A stretch of DNA of 64,000 nucleotides from Lautropia sp. SCN 69-89 (GCA_001724855.1 MEED01000027.1:1-64000); one strand, 5' to 3'. Positions 9,402 to 17,024 are shown, counted from the first letter of the stretch. Notes: a model not told the origin generated them from the sequence alone. Translations and numbers: made by a program.

Positions 9402-9442
9402 ATTTCATCTTCAGTGAAATCCCTGAGCCTGATCGGTACAAT
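9402..9442 (+). promoter_or_regulatory. Palindromic operator overlapping the XRE-cupin gene promoter
   Basis: A perfect inverted repeat ATTTCA-N7-TGAAAT occupies 9402-9420. Its right arm overlaps a possible -35 (GTGAAA, 9414-9419), 17 bp upstream of a good -10 (TACAAT, 9437-9442), in front of the regulator gene at 9511. This is the geometry expected for autorepression by the XRE-cupin protein. The similar site about 50 bp to the left would control the opposite operon. Confidence 0.5.
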
Positions 9443-9510
9443 CGCAAGGCAGTGCAGGCCTGCGCCCGAGCCCTCGGCCAGCCGATCATTTCCCGGAGCG
9501 GATCGAACGA

Positions 9511-10101
9511 ATGAAGCCGGATGAAGCGACCGATTCACTCGCACTCGACGACCTGGGGTCGAGGTTGCGGGAGCTCCGGAGCGAGAAGGCGATGACGCTC
9601 GCCGAGCTGTCGCTGCTTTCCCAGGTTTCGGTCGCCATGCTCAGCCATATCGAGCGCGGCCAGACCTCACCCTCGCTCAAGACGCTCGAACGACTTCGTA
9701 TCGCATTGGGCGTACCACTCGCCAGTTTCTTCGTCCGCGGCGAGACGCGAAGCGTCCGGGATGATCTCGTTGTCCGAGGCGACCAGCGGTCCCGGCTTCA
9801 ATTCGAGAAGCTGGGCTTGGTCAAGGAGTTGCTGTCGCCGCCCGGGCATTCGAGCCTCGAAGTCATCATGCTGGTGATCGAACCGGGTGGCGGCTCGGGC
9901 CCGGAGCCATGGACACGCAACGGCGAGAAAGCCGGACTGGTGCTGGAGGGGCGTTTCGAGTTGACCGTCGGAGAGCGGACCTGCACTCTCGAGGAAGGCG
10001 ACAGCTTCCAGTTCGACAGCAGCCAGCCTCACTGGTTCCGGAATCTTGCCGCAGCACACTCGAAAGTGATCTGGATCATTTCGTCCGACGCGCCGGCCTG
10101 A
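9511..10101 (+). CDS. XRE-family transcriptional regulator with C-terminal cupin
   Basis: This 196-residue regulator has an HTH_3 domain at about 15-70 (recognition region SQVSVAMLSHIERG, then SPSLKTLERL) and a small cupin barrel at about 110-190. The class includes PuuR-like repressors that sense a small metabolite in the cupin pocket. It is divergent from the RidA-ABC-hydroxylase operon with a 267-bp shared control region, so it most likely regulates that operon and itself. The cupin histidine pattern is weak (PEPWTRNGEKAG then HWF), so metal binding is uncertain. Confidence 0.9.
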   Translation: MKPDEATDSLALDDLGSRLRELRSEKAMTLAELSLLSQVSVAMLSHIERGQTSPSLKTLERLRIALGVPLASFFVRGETRSVRDDLVVRGDQRSRLQFEKLGLVKELLSPPGHSSLEVIMLVIEPGGGSGPEPWTRNGEKAGLVLEGRFELTVGERTCTLEEGDSFQFDSSQPHWFRNLAAAHSKVIWIISSDAPA

Positions 10102-10130
10102 GCTCCAGCAAGCTGCTGCCCGGCAGCTGT

Positions 10131-10191
10131 TGGAACAGTTCACGCGCCGCCTGCATGATGGTCGGCAAGGGCGCGCAGGCGTCGAGCGCCT
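10131..10191 (-). pseudogene. Fragment of the DUF2075 gene
   Basis: About 60 bp match positions 14152-14211 of the intact DUF2075 gene with only a few differences. The piece ends exactly where similarity to the IS3 transposase begins (10192) and starts 29 bp after the XRE-cupin stop. It is the right-hand counterpart of the debris at 333-926. Confidence 0.75.
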
Positions 10192-10839
10192 GAGGTCTTC
10201 CTGAAACGAGAAGGCCACACGATGGGCTGGCAGCGCTCACACCGACTTTGGAAGGCAGCTGAGCTGCAACTGCCGCGGCGGCGTCCTCGAAAGCGAGTGG
10301 CAGGCTCACGTCCACGCCCGTTGTCGCCCTTCGCACCGAACAGTGTCTGGGCGTACGACTTCGTCTTCGACGCCTGCGCCAACGGCCAACAGCTCAAGTG
10401 CCTGACCGTCGTCGACGAGTTCACGCGCGAGTGTCTGGCGATCGACGTCGCCGGCAGTATCCGCGTTGGACGCGTTATCGAGGTACTGAGCCGCCTCGTG
10501 AGCCAGCGCGGTGCGCCGCGCTTCCTGCGCTCGGATAACGGCCCGGAGTTCGTCAGCCACGCGATCCTCCAGTGGATCGTCGAGTCGAACATCGAGGTGG
10601 CGCTGATCGATCCCGGCAAGCCTTGGCAGAACGGCACCGATGAGAGCTTCAACGGCAAGCTGCGCGATGAATGCCTGAGCCTGGAGTGGTTCCGCTCGCG
10701 CCGTGAAGCGAAGGTCGTCATCGAGGCTTGGCGCCAGCACTACAACCTCGTGCGCCCGCACTCGAGCCTTGAGTACCGCACGCCGATAGAATTCCGACGA
10801 CATCACGATTCCATCAACCCGGGAGCCATCCTCAAGTAA
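10192..10839 (+). pseudogene. IS3-family transposase OrfB, 5'-truncated
   Basis: The frame encodes the catalytic two thirds of an IS3/IS407-group transposase of the DDE integrase fold. The three catalytic acidic residues are visible: the first Asp in YDFVFD, the second in SDNGPEF, and the Glu in DESFNGK. The C-terminus (HYNLVRPHSSLEY) is typical. Sequence similarity begins abruptly at 10192 with EVFLKREG; the ATG at 10222 is internal to the family alignment. About 60-70 N-terminal residues and OrfA are missing, so the protein is very unlikely to be active. Confidence 0.85.
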
Positions 10840-10869
10840 CGAGTGGCTCGAAATTTCACGGGCAGGTCA
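10192..10869 (+). mobile_element. IS3-family (IS407-group-like) element, left part deleted
   Basis: The element keeps most of its second open frame and its right end. The right terminus reads ...GGGCAGGTCA at about 10869, with the CA end typical of IS3 elements. The left end, the first open frame and the start of the second are missing; the left boundary abuts a DUF2075 gene fragment. The insertion truncates the antitoxin gene on its right. No matching left inverted repeat was found, so it should be immobile by itself. Confidence 0.8.
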
Positions 10870-11187
10870 GGGCTTCTTGTCGCCGATCTCCCGCTTGCGA
10901 ACGGTGGAGACGCTGGTGTTGAGGACCGCCGCCAGAACGGACTGGCTCAGGTGCAGACTCTCGCGCAGCTCCCGGATCCTTTGCGCGTCGTACTCGGGCA
11001 CCGGAGCGAGGCACAGCGCGTCGTACGCCCGCATCTTGCGCTTGTCGATGAAACCCCAGGCATCGTCCTGCGCCTGCTGGACGGCAAGTTCGGCTTCAGT
11101 CGTCGCATCCAGCTTGCGGCGGTCGATCCTGCCCTTCGGCAGCGTCGCCGGGCGGCTCAGGTCGACCTTTACTCGCACTGCCTTCAT
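10867..11187 (-). CDS. HTH antitoxin partner of a BrnT-like toxin, 3' end cut by the IS
   Basis: This 106-residue protein begins at ATG 11187, which overlaps the end of the toxin-like frame. Residues about 70-106 form an XRE-type helix-turn-helix (RIRELRESLHLSQ then STVRKRE). Family members normally continue about 20-30 residues beyond the DKKP motif, but here the stop codon follows at once. That TGA is the first three bases of the IS terminus read from this strand (10869-10867). DNA binding may survive, but the C-terminal helix that usually completes the domain is lost. Confidence 0.7.
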   Translation of the reverse strand: MKAVRVKVDLSRPATLPKGRIDRRKLDATTEAELAVQQAQDDAWGFIDKRKMRAYDALCLAPVPEYDAQRIRELRESLHLSQSVLAAVLNTSVSTVRKREIGDKKP

Positions 11188-11407
11188 ATCTTTCGGCCTC
11201 GCGGCGGTTCGCCTTCCGAGCCGAGATGATTCGGATTCGCTCGCCCCGAACGGTGAAGGCCAGGCAGTACACCCGCCCTTCGATCTTCCCGAGCAAGCGA
11301 TGCCGCTCTTCACCGTATTCCCATCGGTCATCCAGCGCGACCAGGCGATGGGGGTCGAGGAACACGTTCAGCGCATAGGCGAAATCGAATCCTCGCCGGT
11401 CGAAACA
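11096..11407 (-). pseudogene. BrnT-like toxin without a start codon
   Basis: The frame carries a BrnT-family ribonuclease-toxin signature: CFDRRGFDFAYA at the N-terminus, then VFLDPHR, YGEERHRLLG and the diagnostic IRIISARKANRRE near the end. Between the in-frame stop at 11450-11452 and the conserved N-terminus no ATG, GTG or TTG is available; the first possible start is GTG 11365, inside the fold and after the FDRRGFDFAYA segment. The frame also runs 92 bp into the antitoxin gene. The toxin therefore looks inactivated by loss of its start, in line with the IS-truncated antitoxin next to it. Confidence 0.65.
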
Positions 11408-11537
11408 GGCGTCTGTCGAACGAGCGGCCGAAGCAGATGTCGCAAGCCGTCAGGCGGCCTCCCTCTGCCGAAACTCTTGCATGCCCACGGCAAGCACCGC
11501 TTGGAGTCCCCGGGGCCGGGCTCGCGCGACCTCGACG

Positions 11538-11957
11538 CTAGGCGGCGCGCGAAGACCGAGGGCCGCCGAGCGCCGGCCTCTGCGGCCGGTCGGGCTTCGC
11601 CTGCGGCGCTCGAACAGTCGCGCTTCGCCGGCTCGCAACGCTCAGCACTTCCTCGGCCCACTTGTTGAGACTGATGCCGCGGCGTGCCGCGGCCTTCAGC
11701 GCGGCAGCGTGAACGCCAGGCGCAACGCGCAACATGAGCTTCCCGCTGGCGGGCTTCTCGGGAACGCCACCGAGACTCTCGCAGGCGGCGATGTAGTCGT
11801 CGACGACCATGTGGAAGTTCGCTTCGAAGTCGGCCACGGACTCCCCGTGGAAAGTGATGACGTCTTCGACGTCGAGAACCCGGCCGACAATGACCCTGTC
11901 TTCAGCGTCGAAAGTCATGCTGGCGACGTAACCCCGGTAGCTCATCGTATTGGTCAT
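11538..11957 (-). CDS. hicB: HicB-family antitoxin
   Basis: This 139-residue protein starts at ATG 11957, overlapping the hicA stop by 4 bp. The N-terminal half is the HicB partial RNase H-like fold (YRGYVASMTFDAEDRVIVG, then HGESVADFEANF), and the C-terminal half is a ribbon-helix-helix DNA-binding domain (SGKLMLRV then GISLNKWAEE). HicB neutralises HicA and represses the operon. The extra Arg/Ala-rich tail after the RHH domain is probably read-through of unrelated sequence. The gene order hicA-hicB is normal. Confidence 0.88.
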   Translation of the reverse strand: MTNTMSYRGYVASMTFDAEDRVIVGRVLDVEDVITFHGESVADFEANFHMVVDDYIAACESLGGVPEKPASGKLMLRVAPGVHAAALKAAARRGISLNKWAEEVLSVASRRSATVRAPQAKPDRPQRPALGGPRSSRAA

Positions 11958-12208
11958 TGGCTGACTCCCATTCGGAGCAGGAACTCGCGCACGGCTCTCA
12001 CTCGGTATCGGAGCGCCTCCTTTCCGGGGTGCGGTCGGTGGAAGGTCGCTCGCGCCCCTTGCCATTCGAACGTGACCGAGGAACCGGGCCCCTCGACGAT
12101 TCGGCACCCGAGCGAGACGAGTAGCGACTCGATTCGCGCCCACTCGATGTTGCCATTGGCCGGATCCGACCAGATGGCATTCAGCGTACGACGCTGCCTG
12201 CTGTTCAC
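11954..12208 (-). CDS. hicA: HicA-family mRNA interferase toxin
   Basis: This 84-residue protein has the double-stranded RNA-binding-like HicA fold. The region IESLLVSLGCRIVEGPGSSVTFEW leads to the catalytic histidine region TFHRPHPGKE. It is slightly longer than the common 60-residue HicA but matches the longer subclass. The start is GTG 12208 with no obvious ribosome site, and it is translationally coupled to hicB. It appears intact, as does its antitoxin. Confidence 0.85.
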   Translation of the reverse strand: MNSRQRRTLNAIWSDPANGNIEWARIESLLVSLGCRIVEGPGSSVTFEWQGARATFHRPHPGKEALRYRVRAVREFLLRMGVSQ

Positions 12209-12369
12209 GTTCGTATGCTAGCACTACTAAAGGAAAATGCAATCATCCGCGCCAGGCGCACCACCGGCGACGGATCATACGGACCCGGCCCCCCTCGAGA
12301 CCATTGCACCAACGGACGAGCCATCCGGTGGTCGATGGACCAAGCGACCGATAGGGATCGGTCCGGCGC

Positions 12370-12445
12370 GTGCAAGGCGGCGTGAATGCCGCGCGAAACG
12401 CGCAACGTCAGCTTTCCGCTCGCGGACTTTTCGGGAGCCCCTGAG
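12370..12445 (-). pseudogene. HicB antitoxin fragment
   Basis: A short stretch on the minus strand encodes GAPEKSASGKLTLRVSRG, closely resembling the hicB segment GVPEKPASGKLMLRVAPG at about 11710-11770. The match is lost on both sides: upstream it joins DUF2249-tail DNA and downstream unrelated sequence. It is the scar of a second hicAB locus or of a partial duplication. Confidence 0.65.
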
Positions 12446-12468
12446 GTTCTCGAACCCGCGCTCGCCAA

Positions 12469-12774
12469 TCAGCTGCAGCTGCCGCAGCAGTTGCCGGGAG
12501 CCTTGCCGATCCGCACGCGCCAGAGATCCGGCCCCTGCTCGAGGTAGTCCCACGTGAAGAGGCCGTGGTAATTCGACTTGAACTGGCGGTACAGCGGCGC
12601 CGGCTCGTGATCGCTGACCAGCTCCAGCGCAGCGCCCTGCCGCAGGGCGTTGAAGGAGGAGAAGATCAGGTCGTGACGCTCGTTCGGCGCGATCGTGCGG
12701 ACGTCGATGGTCGAGGAGACCGGTTCGCCGGTCGTTGCGGACGCCACTGCTCTCGGGCGGATGACTTCTCTCAT
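12469..12774 (-). CDS. DUF2249 domain protein
   Basis: This 101-residue cytosolic protein contains a DUF2249 domain at about 20-95: IDVRTIAPNERH, then FNALRQGAALELVSDHEPAPL and FTWDYLEQGPDLWRVRIGK. It ends in a cysteine cluster CCGSCS, common in the family. DUF2249 proteins are TusA-like in fold and occur near nitrogen-oxide and redox genes; the function is not established. The start ATG 12774 overlaps the DUF2075 stop (ATGA), so the two are coupled. A fragment of the same C-terminus recurs at 401-495. Confidence 0.85.
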   Translation of the reverse strand: MREVIRPRAVASATTGEPVSSTIDVRTIAPNERHDLIFSSFNALRQGAALELVSDHEPAPLYRQFKSNYHGLFTWDYLEQGPDLWRVRIGKAPGNCCGSCS

Positions 12775-14762
12775 GATTGCGGGTGCTCTGGTTCCGGGGT
12801 TGACGGTGTACGCGCGATATAGCTTTTACCCGTGCCCTCGCCGCTGCGAAGCTCCCGCACCCCCACCGCCAGCAGCCGCCCGTACGTCGCGTCCATCCTC
12901 GCCTCGGGCGGCACGAACACCACCGTCCCGTCGCGCCCGCGCGTCAGCAGCACGCGATAGACGTTCTTGCGCACCGTCAGCGGATCCTTCAGTCGCGGCC
13001 GGTTCGTGCCGGCGAACTCGATCGACCATCTGCCGTCGGTCCACAGCAGGTCGGACCCCCACGCGAGCAGCGCGCAATCGAGCTCGAGTCCCTGCGACGA
13101 GAACTCGGTCGCCACCGTCTGCAAGCGGCAGCACGACTGCGAATCCGAGGGGTCGGCGTTGTACCAGGGCCCGACCCGCAACTGCTTCGTCGTCTGGAAG
13201 GTGTTGTCCACGCCGTGCTTCGGCAACCACTTGTCCTTCGACGACGCGACGATCCCGTAGCGGGCGAAGCGCGCATCCGAGTATCGCTCCCGCAGGTACG
13301 AGCGCGCCGACTCGAGATCGCGCGTCACCAGGAAGCGATGGCCGCCGTCGTGCAACTCGTCGGCCCAGCTGCGCAGCGTGCCGGGCGCCAGGCCGTCCAG
13401 CAGACCTGCGACGAACTGATGCACGCGCGGGGTCAGGTGAAAGCGGATCTCGGTGTCCAGGCTGAGCGTCGAATGCCAGCGGGTCGCGCCCTGCAGGTCG
13501 CGAAAGACCTCGGCGAAGGCGGGAGCGCCGTGGATCGTCCAGTGCGCCGCACGCGGGGAGCGGCGCACCGCCTCATGCCAGAGCGGGATGCCGCCCTCCT
13601 CGCCGACGTGGATGGCCTGCCCGTTGCCGATCAGCGCGACCAGCACGCACCACTCCGGGATGCGCTCGCAGAACTCGATCAGGTGCTCGGGCTCCGAGAG
13701 CCCGACTTCGCTGCCGTGAACGTGCGCGACCCGCTCGGCGTCGTGGGCGCGCTGCGCCTCGTCGAAGACGATCAGGTGCTCGGGCGGCACCGGACGGCCG
13801 GGCCGCGAGTGCTGTCGCACGTACTCCTTGATCGCCTGGACGAAGGTCCGGCCTCCGCCGCCCGCATCCTGCAGCGCGTGCTGCAAGACCTGCACCAGCG
13901 GGCCGTTCCCGGAGAGGTACACCGCGGGCGGCATCATCCGGCCGTTCGCCCGCGGCACCGAGATCTCGTCCAGCCAATGCGCGTGAACCAGCTGCAGACC
14001 GACCAGCGTCTTGCCCGACCCGGGCACGCCGCTCAACAGCACGAGGTGGCGCGTGCGCGTGCGCGCCGCTTCGCGAGCGATCTCGGAGATGTAGCGCAGC
14101 GCAGGATCGGTCGCGGCCCGCGCCCGCTTGATCATCGGCAGCTCGCGCCGGTGGAACAGTTCACGCGCCGCCTGCACGATGGTCGGCAACGGCGCGTAGG
14201 CGTCGAGCGCCAGGAACTCCTCGGCATCGACGATCGGCGCGCCGTCGGCCGACAGCGACTCGAGCAGCGCATCGAGACCCTCGGGGCCGACCACGTAGAC
14301 GCCATCGCGCTCGACGGGCGTCGGCCCGCCGCCGCGCACCAACAGGGCGGGCGTCACCGAGCGATCGGCGCAGGCCGCATGGTAGGCGCGCAAGTCTCGG
14401 GCGTAGCCCATGGTCTGGTCGATCGCCGCCTGGGAAGCGTGAAGCGCGCCCTTCAGCTCGAGCACCGCGACGCAGCCGCGCTCCAGCACGATGACGTCGG
14501 GTCGGCGCGAGTCGCGAGGCAACTCGTACTCGAGGATTGCCGTGTATTCGCGAGCGCCGACGTCGCGCACTTCGAGCTCGCGGCACTCGCGTTGAAGCCA
14601 CAGGATGGACTGATCCCAGGCGCGGATCTGCTCGGCCGAGGCATCGGTGACGAACTTCTGCAGCCGAAGCCGCACCACCCGCGGCTCGGAGCGCGAGAAA
14701 GCCTCGAGGCTCGATTGCCAACCGAAGCGGTCGTAGAGCGGAGCGTCTTCCGTGTCCCGCAT
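12771..14762 (-). CDS. DUF2075 ATPase/helicase with N-terminal PD-(D/E)xK-like nuclease motif
   Basis: This 663-residue protein has two parts. Residues about 60-130 contain a nuclease-like pattern: PDVIVLE (Asp89) followed 13 residues later by ELK (Glu102, Lys104). From about 236 a DUF2075 (Schlafen-like) P-loop domain follows with Walker A GVPGSGKT (245-252) and Walker B VFDEAQR (332-338). Near the C-terminus EFSSQGLELD and YRVLLTRGRDG resemble helicase motifs V and VI. Stand-alone DUF2075 proteins often lie in defence regions, but their role is not settled. The gene sits between a thioesterase gene and DUF2249 with 3-bp and -4-bp spacing. Broken copies lie at 333-926 and 10131-10191. Confidence 0.87.
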   Translation of the reverse strand: MRDTEDAPLYDRFGWQSSLEAFSRSEPRVVRLRLQKFVTDASAEQIRAWDQSILWLQRECRELEVRDVGAREYTAILEYELPRDSRRPDVIVLERGCVAVLELKGALHASQAAIDQTMGYARDLRAYHAACADRSVTPALLVRGGGPTPVERDGVYVVGPEGLDALLESLSADGAPIVDAEEFLALDAYAPLPTIVQAARELFHRRELPMIKRARAATDPALRYISEIAREAARTRTRHLVLLSGVPGSGKTLVGLQLVHAHWLDEISVPRANGRMMPPAVYLSGNGPLVQVLQHALQDAGGGGRTFVQAIKEYVRQHSRPGRPVPPEHLIVFDEAQRAHDAERVAHVHGSEVGLSEPEHLIEFCERIPEWCVLVALIGNGQAIHVGEEGGIPLWHEAVRRSPRAAHWTIHGAPAFAEVFRDLQGATRWHSTLSLDTEIRFHLTPRVHQFVAGLLDGLAPGTLRSWADELHDGGHRFLVTRDLESARSYLRERYSDARFARYGIVASSKDKWLPKHGVDNTFQTTKQLRVGPWYNADPSDSQSCCRLQTVATEFSSQGLELDCALLAWGSDLLWTDGRWSIEFAGTNRPRLKDPLTVRKNVYRVLLTRGRDGTVVFVPPEARMDATYGRLLAVGVRELRSGEGTGKSYIARTPSTPEPEHPQS

Positions 14763-14765
14763 GGC

Positions 14766-15587
14766 TCAGGACGATCGCAGACGCACCGCGAGGCTCTGCG
14801 TCGCGCGTCCGATCAGGCCTTGCGCGTCGTAGAGCGCCGATTCTGCGAGGCCGCCGCCGTCCGGCCCCAGCACGGTGCGCGCATCCAGGCAGATCCACTC
14901 GCCGACCGGCCGCCGCAGCAGGTTGATGGTGAGGTCCGAGTTCACGAAGCTGTAGCGCTGATAGTCGAGCACGGCGCTGATGCCGTTGCCTGAGTCCGCC
15001 GCGGCCGCGACCCGCTGATAGGGGCTCGGCGCCTCGCCCTCCAGCAGCGGATGGCGCAGGCGAAACCAGATCGCGCAGGGGCCCTTCCAGAACGTTCCTT
15101 GCGCGACACGCGTCTCGACCAGGTCGGCATAGCCCACCTGCCGGCCAGCGAACGGAAAGGTCGCCGGCGGCGAGGCCTCAGGGGCGAGCGGCGCCATCGG
15201 CAACGGATGTCCGGGAAGTTCCGGCGACAACTCGACGGGCGACTCGCGCTGCGCGAGCGCGGTGAAGCGCGCCACGTCCTTGTTGCCGGCCATCAGGTGG
15301 GCCGAGAAGTGCCCGGCGTTTCGGCCGACGTAGTCGGTCATGACTTCGACGATGAGCTCGCCGATCGGGACGGGGCGCAGCAGGTTGGCGGTGAGGCGGG
15401 CGATGTGGGTGAGGCCGTGCTCGTGGGCGGTATGCTCGACGGCGCGGCAGACCAGGGCGATCGGGGGGCCGGCGTGCTGGTGGTTGGGGTCCCAAGGGCC
15501 GCGGGTTAGGGCGCTGGCGCGGAACGTGCGGGCTTCGAGCGCGGTGTAGGCGGCAGCTGGAGCGGGGAGTTCTTGTGAGCGGGTCAT
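14766..15587 (-). CDS. Acyl-CoA thioesterase-like protein (double hotdog)
   Basis: This 273-residue protein resembles the 4HBT_3/TesB-like thioesterase family: an N-terminal hotdog half with RGPWDPNHQHAGPP and ANLLRPVPIGEL, and a C-terminal half with SFVNSDLTINLLRRPVGEWI and GLAESALYDAQGLIGRATQSL, a common ending in the group. It would hydrolyse acyl-CoA esters in the cytosol. The ATG at 15587 is chosen by the family N-terminus; the open frame runs on upstream without homology. It is the first gene of a three-gene unit with DUF2075 and DUF2249, an unexpected grouping. Confidence 0.85.
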   Translation of the reverse strand: MTRSQELPAPAAAYTALEARTFRASALTRGPWDPNHQHAGPPIALVCRAVEHTAHEHGLTHIARLTANLLRPVPIGELIVEVMTDYVGRNAGHFSAHLMAGNKDVARFTALAQRESPVELSPELPGHPLPMAPLAPEASPPATFPFAGRQVGYADLVETRVAQGTFWKGPCAIWFRLRHPLLEGEAPSPYQRVAAAADSGNGISAVLDYQRYSFVNSDLTINLLRRPVGEWICLDARTVLGPDGGGLAESALYDAQGLIGRATQSLAVRLRSS

Positions 15588-15956
15588 GTCGATGCTCCGC
15601 CCCCTTCCCTCACGGGAAGTTGGGTGGGGTCGTTCGCAGACGGTGGGACTACTGGCGCACAGGCTGCCACCTCCCACGGGCGGCACCGCGTCGCGGGCGA
15701 TGTGCCAGCTTGCCTGGCGCAGCGGTTGCAGCGCAGCCGCCGGACGATCACGAGCTGCGGCGCCTCTGCGATTGACGTACCACCAAGTGCAGTGACTGGC
15801 GCGGCGTCCGCTGGCCCGGTGGCGCGACGCGCAACTCGACAGCCCGGCCCCGCGTAGCGGAGAGACGCACGGGCGCACCAGGACCCAGCATTTGCACCGG
15901 CAGCGGACAACCCACCGAACCCCGCGTCACCCAATCGACATAGCTTCGGGGTAGCG
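15588..15956. other. Non-coding stretch between divergent operons
   Basis: About 370 bp without a convincing gene. Short open frames on both strands lack family-like composition or ribosome sites. It should contain the promoter of the leftward thioesterase operon, but no clear -35/-10 pair was found for it. Confidence 0.5.
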
Positions 15957-15984
15957 TTCACTATTTAGCAAATTCGTGTACAAT
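15957..15984 (+). promoter_or_regulatory. Promoter of the XRE-ImmA pair
   Basis: TTCACT (15957-15962) and TACAAT (15979-15984) are spaced 16 bp apart in a locally AT-rich segment, 72 bp upstream of the XRE gene. A repressor of this type would be expected to bind here. Confidence 0.55.
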
Positions 15985-16056
15985 TAAGCGTAGAACCTCG
16001 CCAGAGAGGACAACGCCCCCGCCGGAATCCCGGCCCATGTCAAGGAGAACCAGGCC

Positions 16057-16431
16057 ATGAAGCTAACCCCTTTCGGAGAGACGGTACGAATGCTTCGCAT
16101 GCGCCACGACGTGTCGATGAAGGCCATGGCCGAGGCAATGGGCATCAGTTCATCGTACCTGAGCGGCATCGAGTACGGCGACAAGACGCTCGCTGACAAG
16201 TACGTGAAAGCCGCGATCGAATTCTTCAGCGCAGTTGCGACCGACGCGGAACTGCAGAGTCTGCGGCACGCCGCCGAGCGATCAAAGGAGGTCGTCAACG
16301 TGGCCGACCTTGAGCCTGACGCGCGCCGTCTAGTCGCGGCGTTCGCGCGCCGGCTGCAAGCCGGCGCCCAGCCGAGCAAGGAGATGAACGACTGGCTGGA
16401 CTCCAAGTACCCGGAGAGGAAACGCAAATGA
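16057..16431 (+). CDS. XRE-family repressor (CapH/ImmR-like)
   Basis: This 124-residue protein has an N-terminal helix-turn-helix at about 7-60 (MKAMAEAMGISSSYLSGIEYG) and a C-terminal helical part of about 60 residues. An AGGAG ribosome site precedes the ATG. It overlaps the following metallopeptidase gene by 4 bp. Such pairs (ImmR-ImmA in ICEBs1, DdrO-IrrE in Deinococcus, CapH-CapP in CBASS) work as a repressor cleaved by its protease upon DNA damage. By context it may govern the ubiquitin-like operon downstream. Direct evidence is limited to proximity and shared orientation. Confidence 0.88.
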   Translation: MKLTPFGETVRMLRMRHDVSMKAMAEAMGISSSYLSGIEYGDKTLADKYVKAAIEFFSAVATDAELQSLRHAAERSKEVVNVADLEPDARRLVAAFARRLQAGAQPSKEMNDWLDSKYPERKRK

Positions 16432-17024
16432 TCCTCGGCAACGAAACCAGGTCCGCGACACCGTCCGGCTACAAGGTAGCCCCAATGAGCTACGCCAAGC
16501 TCGAAGACGTCGCCGAGCGGCTGAGGCCACTCCTGCCCACTGTGGCCGGCTCCGGCGGAAATCGCGTCGACGCGTGGCGCACCCTAGAGATCACGCTTCG
16601 CAAGGCAGGCTACGAATACCGGTCCGAAGAGACCGCCAGCCTGGAAGACTGCGCCGCGTTTACCATCCCCGAAAGGCGGCTGATCGTGTTGCGTGAAGAT
16701 GTGTATGACGGCGTCACCAAAGAGAACGTCTTCTCGCGCAGCACAGTGTTCCACGAGCTTTCGCACATTGTGCTGGAACACGCCGTGACATTACAGCGCG
16801 GACCGATCGGGCAGCACCGCTTTTTCGAGGACAGCGAGTGGCAGGCGAAGGCGCTGACGGTCGCGATAATGATGCCGCTGGCGGCGTGCCGATCCGTGGC
16901 GTCCGCGCTCGACCTCGCGCAGTTGTGTGGTACCAGCGTGCAGGCGGCGACGTACCGCTTGGATCGCCTAACCAAGGACAAAGTCATCCCCGCCAAAGCC
17001 GGCGGTGTCGGACTCTTCGACTGA
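16428..17024 (+). CDS. ImmA/IrrE-family zinc metallopeptidase (CapP-like)
   Basis: This 198-residue protein carries the zinc motif HELSH (His109, Glu110, His113) and a downstream third-ligand glutamate in EWQAKALTVAIMMP (Glu137), the pattern of COG2856 peptidases. A C-terminal winged-helix-like segment follows (LAQLCGTSVQAATYRLDRL). The family cleaves partner XRE repressors, often after DNA damage. The start ATG 16428 overlaps the XRE stop; an alternative ATG at 16485 has a weak ribosome site. All catalytic residues are present. Confidence 0.92.
   Translation: MILGNETRSATPSGYKVAPMSYAKLEDVAERLRPLLPTVAGSGGNRVDAWRTLEITLRKAGYEYRSEETASLEDCAAFTIPERRLIVLREDVYDGVTKENVFSRSTVFHELSHIVLEHAVTLQRGPIGQHRFFEDSEWQAKALTVAIMMPLAACRSVASALDLAQLCGTSVQAATYRLDRLTKDKVIPAKAGGVGLFD

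Noticed and set aside
926-10869. Composite transposon carrying the ABC-hydroxylase module
   Set aside because: Only one IS end is recognisable, on one side; the flanks are gene debris rather than paired IS copies.
15584-15961. A 125-codon minus-strand open frame in the gap before the XRE gene
   Set aside because: No ribosome site, no motif and Ala/Arg/Cys-rich composition typical of non-coding GC-rich DNA.
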